Shown here piece by piece: positions 1 to 8,393 of a stretch of DNA of 64,000 nucleotides. Positions within the stretch are counted from its first letter, which is position 1, and each line of letters begins with the position of its first letter. The stretch comes from Hydrogenovibrio sp049975065 (GTDB taxonomy: Bacteria > Pseudomonadota > Gammaproteobacteria > Thiomicrospirales > Thiomicrospiraceae), in NCBI GenBank assembly GCA_049975065.1, contig JBNGDN010000001.1. One strand, written 5' to 3'. The translations under genes and the position numbers were made by a program. Under the pieces are notes generated by a model. That model saw only the letters and a program-made list of their open reading frames with translations. It was not told the origin of the DNA and did not search any database.

Positions 1-831
1 CCGAATCCGGCTTATCCCATTCATCCTTATGGATTTGTGATTGCCGGAGCCGATATTCGCCATGTGCGCATGACACCGGATGTGGGTTTTTTCGAGGAAT
101 TGGAAAAGGCCATAAAGGAATCCTGGCCGACGCCGAAAATGCTGGTGTTGAACTTTCCTGGGAATCCGACCACGCAAACCGTGGAATTGGAATTTTTTGA
201 AAAAGTCGTGGCCATCGCGAAAGAGCACGATATTTGGGTGATTCATGATTTGGCGTATGCCGATATTGTGTTTGACGGCTACCAATCACCCTCGATTCTG
301 CAGGTGGAGGGGGCGAAAGACATTGCCGTGGAATTTTACACCCTGTCGAAAAGTTACAATATGCCTGGCTGGCGTGTCGGCTTTATGGTTGGAAATCCAG
401 ACCTGGTGAATGCGTTGAAACGCATGAAATCCTATCTGGACTATGGCACTTTTACCCCCATTCAGGTGGCAGCGATTGCGGCATTGGAAGGACCGCAGGA
501 GTGTGTTCAGGAAATTTGTGATATGTATCGTGTTCGGCGGGATGTGCTGTGTCAGGGATTGAACAGCATCGGCTGGGAAGTCGAGCCGCCGAAGGCGACC
601 ATGTTTGTCTGGGCACCGATTCCCCCCGCCTATCGAGAAATGGGGTCTTTGGAGTTTTCGAAAAAACTGCTAACCGACGCTAAGGTAGCGGTTTCTCCTG
701 GGATTGGTTTTGGTGACTATGGCGACGATCATGTCCGTTTTGGTTTGATTGAAAATGAACATCGCACTCGTCAGGCGATTCGCGGCATTCGGGATATGTT
801 CCGCAAAGATGGGTTGATCAACGTTAAATAA
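1..831 (+). CDS. alaC: Alanine/aspartate aminotransferase, AlaC-like, 5' end outside window
   Basis: C-terminal part of a fold-type I PLP aminotransferase. The reading frame is open from base 1, so the true start lies upstream. The segment SLSK-type motif TLSKSYNMPGWRVG holds the Schiff-base lysine, and NFPGNPTTQ and the PNPAYPIHPYG stretch at the very start resemble AlaC (glutamate-pyruvate aminotransferase) more than AspC. It would make alanine from pyruvate using glutamate. It sits 13 bases before hom, and this alaC-hom pairing is common in beta- and gammaproteobacteria, so co-transcription is likely. Family assignment is firm; the exact substrate is inferred. Confidence 0.85.
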   Translation, partial: PNPAYPIHPYGFVIAGADIRHVRMTPDVGFFEELEKAIKESWPTPKMLVLNFPGNPTTQTVELEFFEKVVAIAKEHDIWVIHDLAYADIVFDGYQSPSILQVEGAKDIAVEFYTLSKSYNMPGWRVGFMVGNPDLVNALKRMKSYLDYGTFTPIQVAAIAALEGPQECVQEICDMYRVRRDVLCQGLNSIGWEVEPPKATMFVWAPIPPAYREMGSLEFSKKLLTDAKVAVSPGIGFGDYGDDHVRFGLIENEHRTRQAIRGIRDMFRKDGLINVK

Positions 832-844
832 ATTTGGAGTCAGT

Positions 845-2164
845 GTGAAGCAAGTTAAGTTAGGTTTGTTAGGTTTGGGTACCGTCGGTGGTGGCACCGC
901 TCAGATTCTTCAGGAGTCGTTGCCGGAAATTGAGCGTCGTTTGGGCGGAGATGTAACGCTCCGCATCATTCATGTCGCAGTACGGGAGCTGAACCGGACA
1001 AGACCGCTTGAAATTGACGGTGCCGTGATGACCGATCAGCCGATGGATGTGGTGAATAATCCGGATGTGGACATCGTTGTGGAATTGATGGGCGGCACAA
1101 GCCTGGCGAAAACGTGCATTGAAACGGCGATTGAAAAGGGTAAATCGATTGTCACTGCGAACAAAGCCCTGATTGCCGAGCATGGTAATGCGCTGTTTCA
1201 AAAAGCCCAAGAACAAGGCGTGTCCATTGCTTATGAGGCGGCCGTGGCAGGGGGGATTCCCATTATCAAAGCCTTGCGCGAAGGCCTGGCCGCCAACCGC
1301 ATTGACTGGGTAGCGGGGATCATTAACGGTACCGGTAACTACATCCTGACAGAAATGAAAACACCGGATGCGGACTTTGCAAAAGTGCTGAAAACCGCCC
1401 AAGAGTTGGGTTACGCCGAAGCCGATCCGACCTTTGATGTGGAAGGCATTGACGCGGCACACAAACTCACGATTCTGGCATCCATTGCGTTTGGCATTGA
1501 ATTGCAGTTTGAACGGGTTTACACCGAAGGCATCAGCCAAATCACAGCGGAAGATATTCGCTTTGCCGAGCAGTTGGGGTATGAAATTAAGCATCTGGGA
1601 ATTGCCAGTCGAGCGGAAGACGGCTTTTCGTTGCGCGTCCACCCGACATTGGTGCCAAAATCGGTATTATTGGCGCAGGTCAACGGCGTCATGAATGCGG
1701 TGATGGTGCACGGCAACCATGTTGGACCGACACTCTATTACGGGCCGGGTGCCGGTGCCGGGCCAACCGCCAGTGCGGTGGTGGCGGACATCATTGATCT
1801 GGTCCGTGCCGCGCATCAACCGGTCGCGGATCGTGTGCCCCCCTTAGGCTTCGGGTTGCATCAGCTGACCTCAGCCCCCGTCTTGCCGATTGAGGCGATT
1901 GACTCGGCCTATTACCTTCGGTGTTTTGCAAAGGATAACGCCGGTGTGTTGGCGCAGTTGAGCGCCACCCTGGCGGAGCATCACATCAATATTGAGTTGC
2001 TGCATCAAGAGCCATCCTCTCAGAATCCGGAGGATGCCACGGTGGTGATTATCACCAACCAAGTGAAAGAATCTGAAATGAATCGCGCGCTTAAAAAGCT
2101 GGAAGCTATGCCTGCAATTGATGGCGAAATCATGCGCATTCGAGTCGGTGCGCTCGACGCTTGA
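845..2164 (+). CDS. hom: Homoserine dehydrogenase
   Basis: Reduces aspartate semialdehyde to homoserine, the branch step to threonine and methionine. The 439-residue protein has the N-terminal NAD(P)-binding loop GLGTVGGG (about residues 9-16), the catalytic central domain with VAGGIPIIKALREGL and INGTGNYILTEM, and a C-terminal ACT domain (YYLRCFAKDNAGVLAQLSA, about 355-373) typical of threonine-feedback-regulated monofunctional enzymes. The chosen start is GTG at 845 with GGAG seven bases upstream. It follows alaC by 13 bases and precedes the mutase-like gene and thrC, forming a threonine-pathway group. Length is normal for the family. Confidence 0.96.
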   Translation: MKQVKLGLLGLGTVGGGTAQILQESLPEIERRLGGDVTLRIIHVAVRELNRTRPLEIDGAVMTDQPMDVVNNPDVDIVVELMGGTSLAKTCIETAIEKGKSIVTANKALIAEHGNALFQKAQEQGVSIAYEAAVAGGIPIIKALREGLAANRIDWVAGIINGTGNYILTEMKTPDADFAKVLKTAQELGYAEADPTFDVEGIDAAHKLTILASIAFGIELQFERVYTEGISQITAEDIRFAEQLGYEIKHLGIASRAEDGFSLRVHPTLVPKSVLLAQVNGVMNAVMVHGNHVGPTLYYGPGAGAGPTASAVVADIIDLVRAAHQPVADRVPPLGFGLHQLTSAPVLPIEAIDSAYYLRCFAKDNAGVLAQLSATLAEHHINIELLHQEPSSQNPEDATVVIITNQVKESEMNRALKKLEAMPAIDGEIMRIRVGALDA

Positions 2165-2200
2165 GCGGATTTAACCCAACATTTTCGCTAGGTCACACGC

Positions 2201-3253
2201 ATGTCTAAGTCCTCTTTGGCGCTCACTCTGTGGGTGCCCAATCTGCTGACGGAAGCCGTTTGCAGTGCCCTCCGGGAAGCGGCTCCTTCCGAGTTGTCTG
2301 CGAAAGCCTTTCCGGCGCTGACCACTTTGATGTCGCGTGCCGATGTATTTTCGGTCAAGTCGCAGTCGATTTACGACACAGGCGCCTATCTGTTTCATCA
2401 GACGGTTTCGCAGCCGCCAGCGGCAACCATGGCCTTGGCACAGTTAGCAGACTTCGAGGTGGCCGATTTTTGGTTGAGAGCCGAACTCTGCCAGATGATT
2501 CCGGATCGCGACTCCTTGGTGCTGATTCCAGCGGCGGATTTAGGGGTTTCTGAGGCCGAAGCGGAGGCTTTGCGGTTGGCCTTTAACGAATACTTTGCAT
2601 TGGATGGCGTTCGGCTGGAAGCCGGTGGGCGAACGGATTGGTATTTGCGCTTGCCGCAAACGGTGGATGTGCATACCTTTCCCTTGCCAGAGGTCGCTTA
2701 TCGCCACGTTCAATCCTGTTATCCGAGTGGGCATGCGGCACCCTATTGGCGGCAATTGATGAATGAAGCGCAAATGCTGTTCTTCAGTCATCCGGTCAAT
2801 GAAGCGCGGCGAGAAGCCGGCCGTCCGGAAATCAACAGCCTCTGGTTTTGGGGCGAGGGAGCTTTGGATCTAAAGGGGGCGGTGCGCCGACCAAATGCCA
2901 ATGTGTGTTCGGATGATCTTTACTTTCAAGGGTTGGCAAAGCTCACCCAAGCAGGCTGTCAGCCAGAACCGATAAACTACCAGGCCTGGTCGGAATCGGC
3001 TTTGGCGATGGCTCAACCTCTGTCGCATCATTTGATTCACCTTGACCGAGCCGCACCGCGGGACGGCACGCTTTCGGATTGGCTTTCGCAGTTGCACAGG
3101 CTTGAAGCCGATTGGTTTGCGCCCTTGTTGGCGGCCTTGCGGCAAGGGGCGCTGCACTCGTTATTCATTGACGTGGGGCGGCCTCAGCGTTATCACTTAA
3201 AGCCGACGCACCTTCGCCGCTTCTGGCGACGTCGCAAATCGATTGTGCTTTGA
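2201..3253 (+). CDS. Phosphoglycerate-mutase-like protein (COG4255/RpfE type), function unknown
   Basis: A 350-residue protein resembling the cofactor-independent phosphoglycerate-mutase-like family called regulatory protein RpfE in some genomes. Recognisable pieces are the central YRHVQSCYPSG/ARREAGRPEINSLWFWGEGAL region (about residues 165-220) with the conserved N-S-L-W-F-W-G-x-G motif, and a C-terminal region rich in leucine and charged residues. The active-site metal ligands of true iPGM are not evident, so enzymatic activity is uncertain. It lies between hom and thrC, 36 bases after hom; in many betaproteobacteria this family is found beside recJ and thrC, as here. No signal peptide or membrane segment is seen. 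The start ATG has only a weak ribosome site. Confidence 0.7.
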   Translation: MSKSSLALTLWVPNLLTEAVCSALREAAPSELSAKAFPALTTLMSRADVFSVKSQSIYDTGAYLFHQTVSQPPAATMALAQLADFEVADFWLRAELCQMIPDRDSLVLIPAADLGVSEAEAEALRLAFNEYFALDGVRLEAGGRTDWYLRLPQTVDVHTFPLPEVAYRHVQSCYPSGHAAPYWRQLMNEAQMLFFSHPVNEARREAGRPEINSLWFWGEGALDLKGAVRRPNANVCSDDLYFQGLAKLTQAGCQPEPINYQAWSESALAMAQPLSHHLIHLDRAAPRDGTLSDWLSQLHRLEADWFAPLLAALRQGALHSLFIDVGRPQRYHLKPTHLRRFWRRRKSIVL

Positions 3254-3304
3254 TACGCGATGCTGGTCAGCCTGACGGATGGGGATTTTTGGGTGAAACT
3301 TTTG

Positions 3305-3352
3305 TATAATTTAAACCCGAACGTTTACTCTGTTTTAGGCCGTCCGACGGCC
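3305..3352 (+). promoter_or_regulatory. Probable thrC promoter -10 and leader hairpin
   Basis: A perfect TATAAT lies at 3305-3310; no good -35 box is visible at the expected distance. About 30 bases downstream GGCCGT (3338-3343) and ACGGCC (3347-3352) form a short hairpin without a T-tract, so it is not a classical terminator or attenuator. A 9-bp tandem repeat CGACTTATA (3367-3384) follows before the thrC start. Assignment rests only on position and consensus. Confidence 0.4.
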
Positions 3353-3400
3353 AAATTCTGACAACACGACTTATACGACTTATACGAAACTGGAACCCTT

Positions 3401-4876
3401 ATGCAATTTATCGAAACCCGTGGTAATGACGGTCACAGACCAACCTCAATTCGTTTCTCGCAAGCCATTTTAAGCCCTATGTCGTCTTTTGGTGGCATTT
3501 ATTCGCCGGAAAGTCTGACGCATTTTGATTTGGATTTTCTGCAATCGCATTTGGATTCCGACTACAAAGCGTTGGCCAAAGCCATTCTGGACTTGTTTGA
3601 AGTGGACATTGATGGCCAAGTGATTGATGAGGCGTTGTCGTTATACGATGCCTTTGATGACCCAACCAATCCGGTGCCGGTGGTCAAGGTGTACGACGAT
3701 CTCTACGTCAGCGAACTGTATCACGGGCCGACCCGCGCCTTTAAGGATATGGCGTTACAACCTTTCGGCAAGGTGCTGTCATCCGTGGCGCAGGCCAATA
3801 ATGAGCAATATCTGATACTGGCGGCCACCAGCGGCGATACCGGGCCGGCGGCACTGGAGACCTTTAAAAACCGTGATAAGGTTCAGGTGGTTTGCCTCTA
3901 CCCGGACGGCGGTACTTCCGATGTGCAGCGGCTGCAAATGGTCACGGAAGAGGCACCGAATTTAAAAGTCATTGGCATTCGCGGTGATTTTGATGATGCG
4001 CAGACGGCGTTGAAAACGCTGTTGGTATCCGAATCGTTTCGGGCGACATTGCAAACCAAGCACATTTCGTTGTCCGCCGCCAACTCAGTGAATTTCGGCC
4101 GCATTATTTTTCAGACCATTTACCACATTCACAGTTATTTGGAACTGGTTCGCCAAGGTGCCATTGCACTGGGCGATCGTGTGTATCTGAACGTGCCGAG
4201 CGGTAATTTCGGTAATGCGTTGGGCGGCTATTATGCGCTGAAAATGGGGTTGCCGGTCGAGCAGATCCACATTGCCTCCAACCAAAATAATGTATTGACC
4301 CGTTTTATTCAGACAGGTGAATACGATCTGCGCGACGCCGGTGTGATTCCCACGACCTCACCGGCGATGGATATATTGAAATCGTCCAATATCGAACGAA
4401 TTCTGTTTGATTTGTTCGGTGCGCAGCGAACCAAAGAGCTGATGCAGCAGTTGGATGAGCACAAATTCTATCAGCTAGCGGACGATGAGCTGAAAGCGGT
4501 TCAGGCGATTTTTGCCGCCGATTACTGCACCGATCAGGAAGGAAAGGATTACATTCGGGCGGCGTTTGATGAAGGCTATTTAATGTGTCCACACACCGCC
4601 ACCTGTTTTAAGGTTTACGATACCTGTCGTGCAGACAAATCACTCAAAACCATCGCTTATTCCACTGCGGAATGGACAAAGTTTTCGCCGGTGATTGCGG
4701 ATGCCTTGACCGGTCAGAAATTTGAACATGACAAGGAGGCCTTAGAGATGATTTCGCAAAAAGCGCGCGTTGCGATTCCATCGCAGATATCCGATCTGTT
4801 CGATAAAGACATTGCTCAAAAAGCGGTGATCGATAAAACCGACATACAGCAAACCATTCTGGCGTTTTTAGCGTAA
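3401..4876 (+). CDS. thrC: Threonine synthase
   Basis: Converts O-phosphohomoserine to threonine with PLP. The 491-residue protein carries the N-terminal TRG..PTSIRFSQAILSP start typical of the family, the PLP-lysine motif HGPTRAFKDMALQPFG with Lys115, the phosphate-binding AATSGDTGPAA loop (about residues 147-157) and VPSGNFGNALGGYYA (about 266-280). The length matches the longer class of threonine synthase. It ends 26 bases from the end of convergent recJ. It has its own -10 box, so it may be transcribed separately from hom. Assignment is firm. Confidence 0.96.
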   Translation: MQFIETRGNDGHRPTSIRFSQAILSPMSSFGGIYSPESLTHFDLDFLQSHLDSDYKALAKAILDLFEVDIDGQVIDEALSLYDAFDDPTNPVPVVKVYDDLYVSELYHGPTRAFKDMALQPFGKVLSSVAQANNEQYLILAATSGDTGPAALETFKNRDKVQVVCLYPDGGTSDVQRLQMVTEEAPNLKVIGIRGDFDDAQTALKTLLVSESFRATLQTKHISLSAANSVNFGRIIFQTIYHIHSYLELVRQGAIALGDRVYLNVPSGNFGNALGGYYALKMGLPVEQIHIASNQNNVLTRFIQTGEYDLRDAGVIPTTSPAMDILKSSNIERILFDLFGAQRTKELMQQLDEHKFYQLADDELKAVQAIFAADYCTDQEGKDYIRAAFDEGYLMCPHTATCFKVYDTCRADKSLKTIAYSTAEWTKFSPVIADALTGQKFEHDKEALEMISQKARVAIPSQISDLFDKDIAQKAVIDKTDIQQTILAFLA

Positions 4877-4901
4877 ACGCAAAAGCGGCGATTGCACTTT
4901 T

Positions 4902-6752
4902 TCAGCCGGGCTGCAAGGTGACGATTTTCAGTTGCAGTCGGGTTCGCCCATGAAAGGTGTTCAGGTCTGGTTGATAGACACACAGCACTTTTTGCGGCGG
5001 CTGAAATGGATCGGGCGTGTCGGCAGACGATTTGGCGTGAAAGTAAATCCCTGAGAAGACGGCACCACTTTCGCCCTGTAATTTCACCGCTAAATGGGTT
5101 TGAGTTTGCCCAACGCAACGGGATTCGATCAAGGTAAACGTCCCTTGAAAAATCGGTTTCGGCCATTCACGACCGTAGGGTTCCAGTTGGCTCAGTTCCT
5201 GGATCAGAGCCGGTGTCAACTGAGCGTCGGTTAGGGTGCCATCTGTGTCAAGGGTGGGGATGGGGGCTTGCCCCTTGAGTTGGCAACGAATCGCCTCTTC
5301 AAACAGTTCCGAAAACACCGCGTATTTTTCAATGGCAATCATGCAGCCGGCCGCGCCTTTGTGCCCCCCCATGGATTCAAACAGTCCTGAGTGTTGTTCG
5401 GCCATCCATTGAAAGGCTTCGCGCAGGTCGATGTCGGGCACAATACCGCGTCCGCTGCCGGCCAAATAGCCATCCTGTAAATCGGTCATGGCAATGGTCG
5501 GCAGTCCGAAAGCGTCACCGATTCGGGAGGCGATAATGCCTTGAATCCCAGCGTTGCCTTGCATTTGGATGCACAGGGTGAATTTGGCCTCGTGATAGAG
5601 TTGTTCTGCCTGTTGTCGCGCCTGGGCAAGCATGATTTCCTGTTGCTGACGGCGTTCCAGATTATCCTCATCCAGTTGTTTTAGGTGACGGCTGGCTTCC
5701 GCCAGAGAGGTGGCATTGAGAAATTTGAATGCGGTGGTGACATCGCTTACTCGGCTGGCGGCATTGATGCGGGTGGCTACTTGGAATCCAAGGTATTCCG
5801 CATTGAAGGCCTGTCCTTGATTGTCGTGCATTTGGCGTAAGGCTTGCCAAGCCGGTTGATTCAAACCGTTGATGTCCGCTAGGCCGGAAAGCACCACGGC
5901 ACGATTATTCAAACTTTTCAGGCTGACACTGTCGGCCACCGTGCCCAAGGCAACATTGGAGGTTAAGCTTTTCAGACTGGGGCTGTCTTTTGGGATGCGC
6001 CCACGGCGAATCAGTTCCTGCCGAACTTGAGTCATCACCAGAAAAATCACAAAACATCCTGCCACTGTCTGGTCGTATTGACAGCCAGGCTGTTGTGGGT
6101 TGACGGTGCAGATGGCGCTTGCCGGTGTGCCTTCTAATGGAATTTGGTGATGGTCGGTCACGCAAACCGGAATGCCTTGGTTGGCGAGGCGCTGAATCCG
6201 TGCTTCGTCACTGGAACCCTGATCGGCTGAGATCACGAGATCGATCGGCGCTTCAATGGCGAGAATGCGATCCACCACCTCATCGGTAATGCCATAGCCT
6301 TCACGTCTTTCGCTGATAACGTGCTCCAAACGATGCGCCGGCACGCCAAAATAATCAATGAGCGCGTGGCTGGCGACCCAGGCCGAGGTCACGCCGTCTG
6401 TATCGTAGTCGGTGGCCAGAACGATTTGGCCGTTGGATTCAACCGCGTCCGCAATCAGCCTAGCGGCTGTGTCGGCGTTTTTCAGTTCCTTGGGGTGCTG
6501 AAGGTATTGCAGTTTGGGGAAAACGAGTTTGCGCACTTCGTCCGCCAGAATACCGGGTGGCAGATCGCTGGGTTGCAATCGCTGCCCGACCAGTTTGGCT
6601 TGCAGCGGCGTTAAACCGATGGCGAGCGCCGCCTCGAAAATTTCTCGGTTGGGCTGCCGTTCGGTAATGCGCGGCGTTTTTGGCGTTGGGTTGGGTCGAT
6701 GTATCTTTGCGTCGCTGGGGTGAGAATCGGTGGATTTAAAAGTATCAGACAT
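4902..6752 (-). CDS. recJ: Single-stranded-DNA-specific exonuclease RecJ
   Basis: 5'-3' single-strand exonuclease of recombination and mismatch repair. DHH-family motifs are clear: DYDTDGVTSAW (motif I), ISADQGSSDE (motif II), VTDHHQ (motif III, the DHH) and the DHHA1 motif GGHKGAAGCM near the C-terminus, followed by an OB-type region. Start chosen at the ATG encoding MSDTFKST (616 residues); an in-frame ATG at 6785 would add 11 residues and overlap the divergent esterase gene. Neither has a convincing ribosome site. The first 40 residues are polar and low in conservation. It is convergent with thrC and divergent from the esterase with start codons only 15 bases apart. Confidence 0.94.
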   Translation of the reverse strand: MSDTFKSTDSHPSDAKIHRPNPTPKTPRITERQPNREIFEAALAIGLTPLQAKLVGQRLQPSDLPPGILADEVRKLVFPKLQYLQHPKELKNADTAARLIADAVESNGQIVLATDYDTDGVTSAWVASHALIDYFGVPAHRLEHVISERREGYGITDEVVDRILAIEAPIDLVISADQGSSDEARIQRLANQGIPVCVTDHHQIPLEGTPASAICTVNPQQPGCQYDQTVAGCFVIFLVMTQVRQELIRRGRIPKDSPSLKSLTSNVALGTVADSVSLKSLNNRAVVLSGLADINGLNQPAWQALRQMHDNQGQAFNAEYLGFQVATRINAASRVSDVTTAFKFLNATSLAEASRHLKQLDEDNLERRQQQEIMLAQARQQAEQLYHEAKFTLCIQMQGNAGIQGIIASRIGDAFGLPTIAMTDLQDGYLAGSGRGIVPDIDLREAFQWMAEQHSGLFESMGGHKGAAGCMIAIEKYAVFSELFEEAIRCQLKGQAPIPTLDTDGTLTDAQLTPALIQELSQLEPYGREWPKPIFQGTFTLIESRCVGQTQTHLAVKLQGESGAVFSGIYFHAKSSADTPDPFQPPQKVLCVYQPDLNTFHGRTRLQLKIVTLQPG

Positions 6753-6767
6753 AAGGAAGATTTTAGC

Positions 6768-7370
6768 ATGATTCTGTATTTGCATGGTTTTTTAAGCACG
6801 GGAAACAGCTATAAAGCACAATGGATACGCCAAGCGTTTGCGTCATTGAATAAGCCAGGCCTGGCGGTATTGACACCCACCTATCCGATGGTTTCGCCGC
6901 AGGCTTCAATGGCGGCCATTGAGCGGTGTGTGTTGGAGGCGGGGCTGCAGAATCACCAGGCCTGGTGTGTTTTCGGTTCCTCCATGGGCGGATTTTACGG
7001 TCGCTATATCGCCCAGCGTTATGGTGTCGGTGTGTGTATGATTAACCCGGCCTTGCAGCCTGAGCCGATACTGCGCCCACACCTTGGAGAGCATCGGCAT
7101 CCGAGTAGCGGTGAGGTGATAACGCTCAATGAATCTTATCTGCAGAATTTGCACGCTTATCAATCCGATGTGGACCCACAACAGATGGCCTTAGTGTTAC
7201 TGGATAAGGGCGATGAGGTGATTCCGTATGAATCGGCTTTTGAGGCTTACAATCCACTGGGACAGGTGCGGCTGTTTGAGGGCGGTGATCATGCGTTTCA
7301 GCATCTCGACCAGGCCTGGCCGGATATGGTGCGGTTTGTGGAACAGACGGTGGGGGTGTCTTTATCTTAG
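6768..7370 (+). CDS. YqiA-like alpha/beta-hydrolase esterase
   Basis: A 200-residue small serine esterase of the YqiA/YcfP (UPF0227) family. It begins ILYLHGFLSTGNS, the oxyanion-side HGF motif; the nucleophile elbow is VFGSSMGG with Ser72; the acid is in LLDKGDEVIPY; and the histidine in GGDHAFQHLDQ near the C-terminus. The start ATG at 6768 is preceded by AAGGAAG at 6753-6759, a strong site that directly abuts the recJ start codon on the other strand. The first 23 residues that an upstream start would add look non-coding. Natural substrate unknown; short acyl or palmitoyl esters are plausible for the family. Two CCAGGCCTGG palindromes lie inside the gene and one at its 3' end. Confidence 0.8.
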   Translation: MILYLHGFLSTGNSYKAQWIRQAFASLNKPGLAVLTPTYPMVSPQASMAAIERCVLEAGLQNHQAWCVFGSSMGGFYGRYIAQRYGVGVCMINPALQPEPILRPHLGEHRHPSSGEVITLNESYLQNLHAYQSDVDPQQMALVLLDKGDEVIPYESAFEAYNPLGQVRLFEGGDHAFQHLDQAWPDMVRFVEQTVGVSLS

Positions 7371-7393
7371 GCTGGGTGGCGGCACTGTTCGGA

Positions 7394-7615
7394 TTAGGCC
7401 ATAATGTCAATAAGGGTGCCAATCATATCGTCTGCGGTTTTCAAGGCTTTGGCCGAGCTTTCCACCTGAGTTTCGGTTTGTTTCATGCTGACCAGCGGTT
7501 CGGCTTTATTGGGATTGTTCATGTTCGCCAATTTCTGGCTGTCCTGATCCAACTGGTTAAAGCCGCTCTGAATGCCTTGATAGGCATAGGCTCCGGCGGT
7601 GGTTGAAATGTCCAT
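7394..7615 (-). CDS. Small protein with flagellar-rod-like C-terminus, function unknown
   Basis: A 73-residue protein beginning MDISTTAGAYAYQGIQSGF and ending in SAKALKTADDMIGTLIDIMA. The last 25 residues resemble the C-terminal helix of flagellar rod and hook proteins (pattern ...A.K.I.TADEM.GTL..I), but the rest of such a protein is missing. TAGGAG sits six to eight bases before the ATG, and a perfect TATAAT (minus strand, 7657-7662) lies about 45 bases upstream, so it looks like a real single-gene unit rather than a relic. It is convergent with the esterase gene. Possible role in export or axial-protein capping is speculation. Confidence 0.65.
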   Translation of the reverse strand: MDISTTAGAYAYQGIQSGFNQLDQDSQKLANMNNPNKAEPLVSMKQTETQVESSAKALKTADDMIGTLIDIMA

Positions 7616-7759
7616 GCTGATCTCCTAAAACTCGAAATGCAATCGAAAAGGCTCAAATTATAAGCGGTAAACGAGGCATTCGATCTGGCCTCTCGTTCCG
7701 CCAAAGGGTTTGAAAATTGCTTAGAAACCGCGAATTCATAACTTTAGTTTACGCGCTTT

Positions 7760-8350
7760 TTATTTTTCTGCAACCAAATAGGGGTCACGATTCACTGTGT
7801 AACGGACAAAAACGTTGCCGTAAAGTTCGCTGCCTTGGCGATCCACTTCGACGGTCATTTGATCGCTTTTCCAAATGTAAGCGGTGTAATCCGGCGAGCC
7901 GCCCCAGCCTTTGCGCACAACTTGGGTGGGTTGGCCGATTTGTGAGACGATGGTCTGGGCGACTTCGCGTGTGGTGATGCGGCTTAAGCGGTTTTCGAAA
8001 GCAATGGATTCGGGACGGTACAAGCGGTACACGGAGGTTAATCGCCCAGTGCCATCATAGCGGAATTCAACGTAATAACTGTCCTTCATGCGTGACCAGG
8101 GGAAAAATTTGTCAATATTTCGTTGCGCATAAGTGGCTCTGGCTTCATGAAATCCACCCAGTTGACGCAGATGTTTGCGGATGTCCTTGGCCTTGAGATC
8201 GACCAAGCTGAGACCAAACAAAGTGATCTCATCGACAGTCTTGGGTGTTTCGGGCGTGTCTTCCGCTGTCCAGCTCGCTCCGGTAAACACGAGCAGCGCT
8301 GTGAACGTCCAGTATTTAAAAAAAGAAAGCAAAGATGGCAAAGAAGGCAT
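7760..8350 (-). CDS. Hypothetical exported protein
   Basis: A 196-residue protein I do not recognise. Residues 1-28 form a signal peptide or anchor (hydrophobic FFKYWTFTALLVFTGASW, then TAED). The remainder is soluble, with alternating beta-type patterns such as YYVEFRYDGTGRLTSVYRLY and AYIWKSDQMTVEVDRQ, consistent with a small periplasmic beta-rich domain. No cysteine and no catalytic motif are evident. Its end lies 144 bases beyond the start of the small rod-like gene. It is 43 bases downstream of the kinase gene on the same strand, so it may share its transcript. The start lies in AT-poor sequence with no clear ribosome site. Confidence 0.6.
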   Translation of the reverse strand: MPSLPSLLSFFKYWTFTALLVFTGASWTAEDTPETPKTVDEITLFGLSLVDLKAKDIRKHLRQLGGFHEARATYAQRNIDKFFPWSRMKDSYYVEFRYDGTGRLTSVYRLYRPESIAFENRLSRITTREVAQTIVSQIGQPTQVVRKGWGGSPDYTAYIWKSDQMTVEVDRQGSELYGNVFVRYTVNRDPYLVAEK

Positions 8351-8393
8351 AATCTCGTCACTCGATTCTGGTTTGGAAAAGCGGTTTGCATAA

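Noticed and set aside
869..1642. 257-codon minus-strand open frame
   Set aside because: Shadow of hom, which has all family motifs.
3367..3384. Tandem CGACTTATA repeat before thrC as a regulatory array
   Set aside because: Only two copies; could be chance and no factor is suggested.
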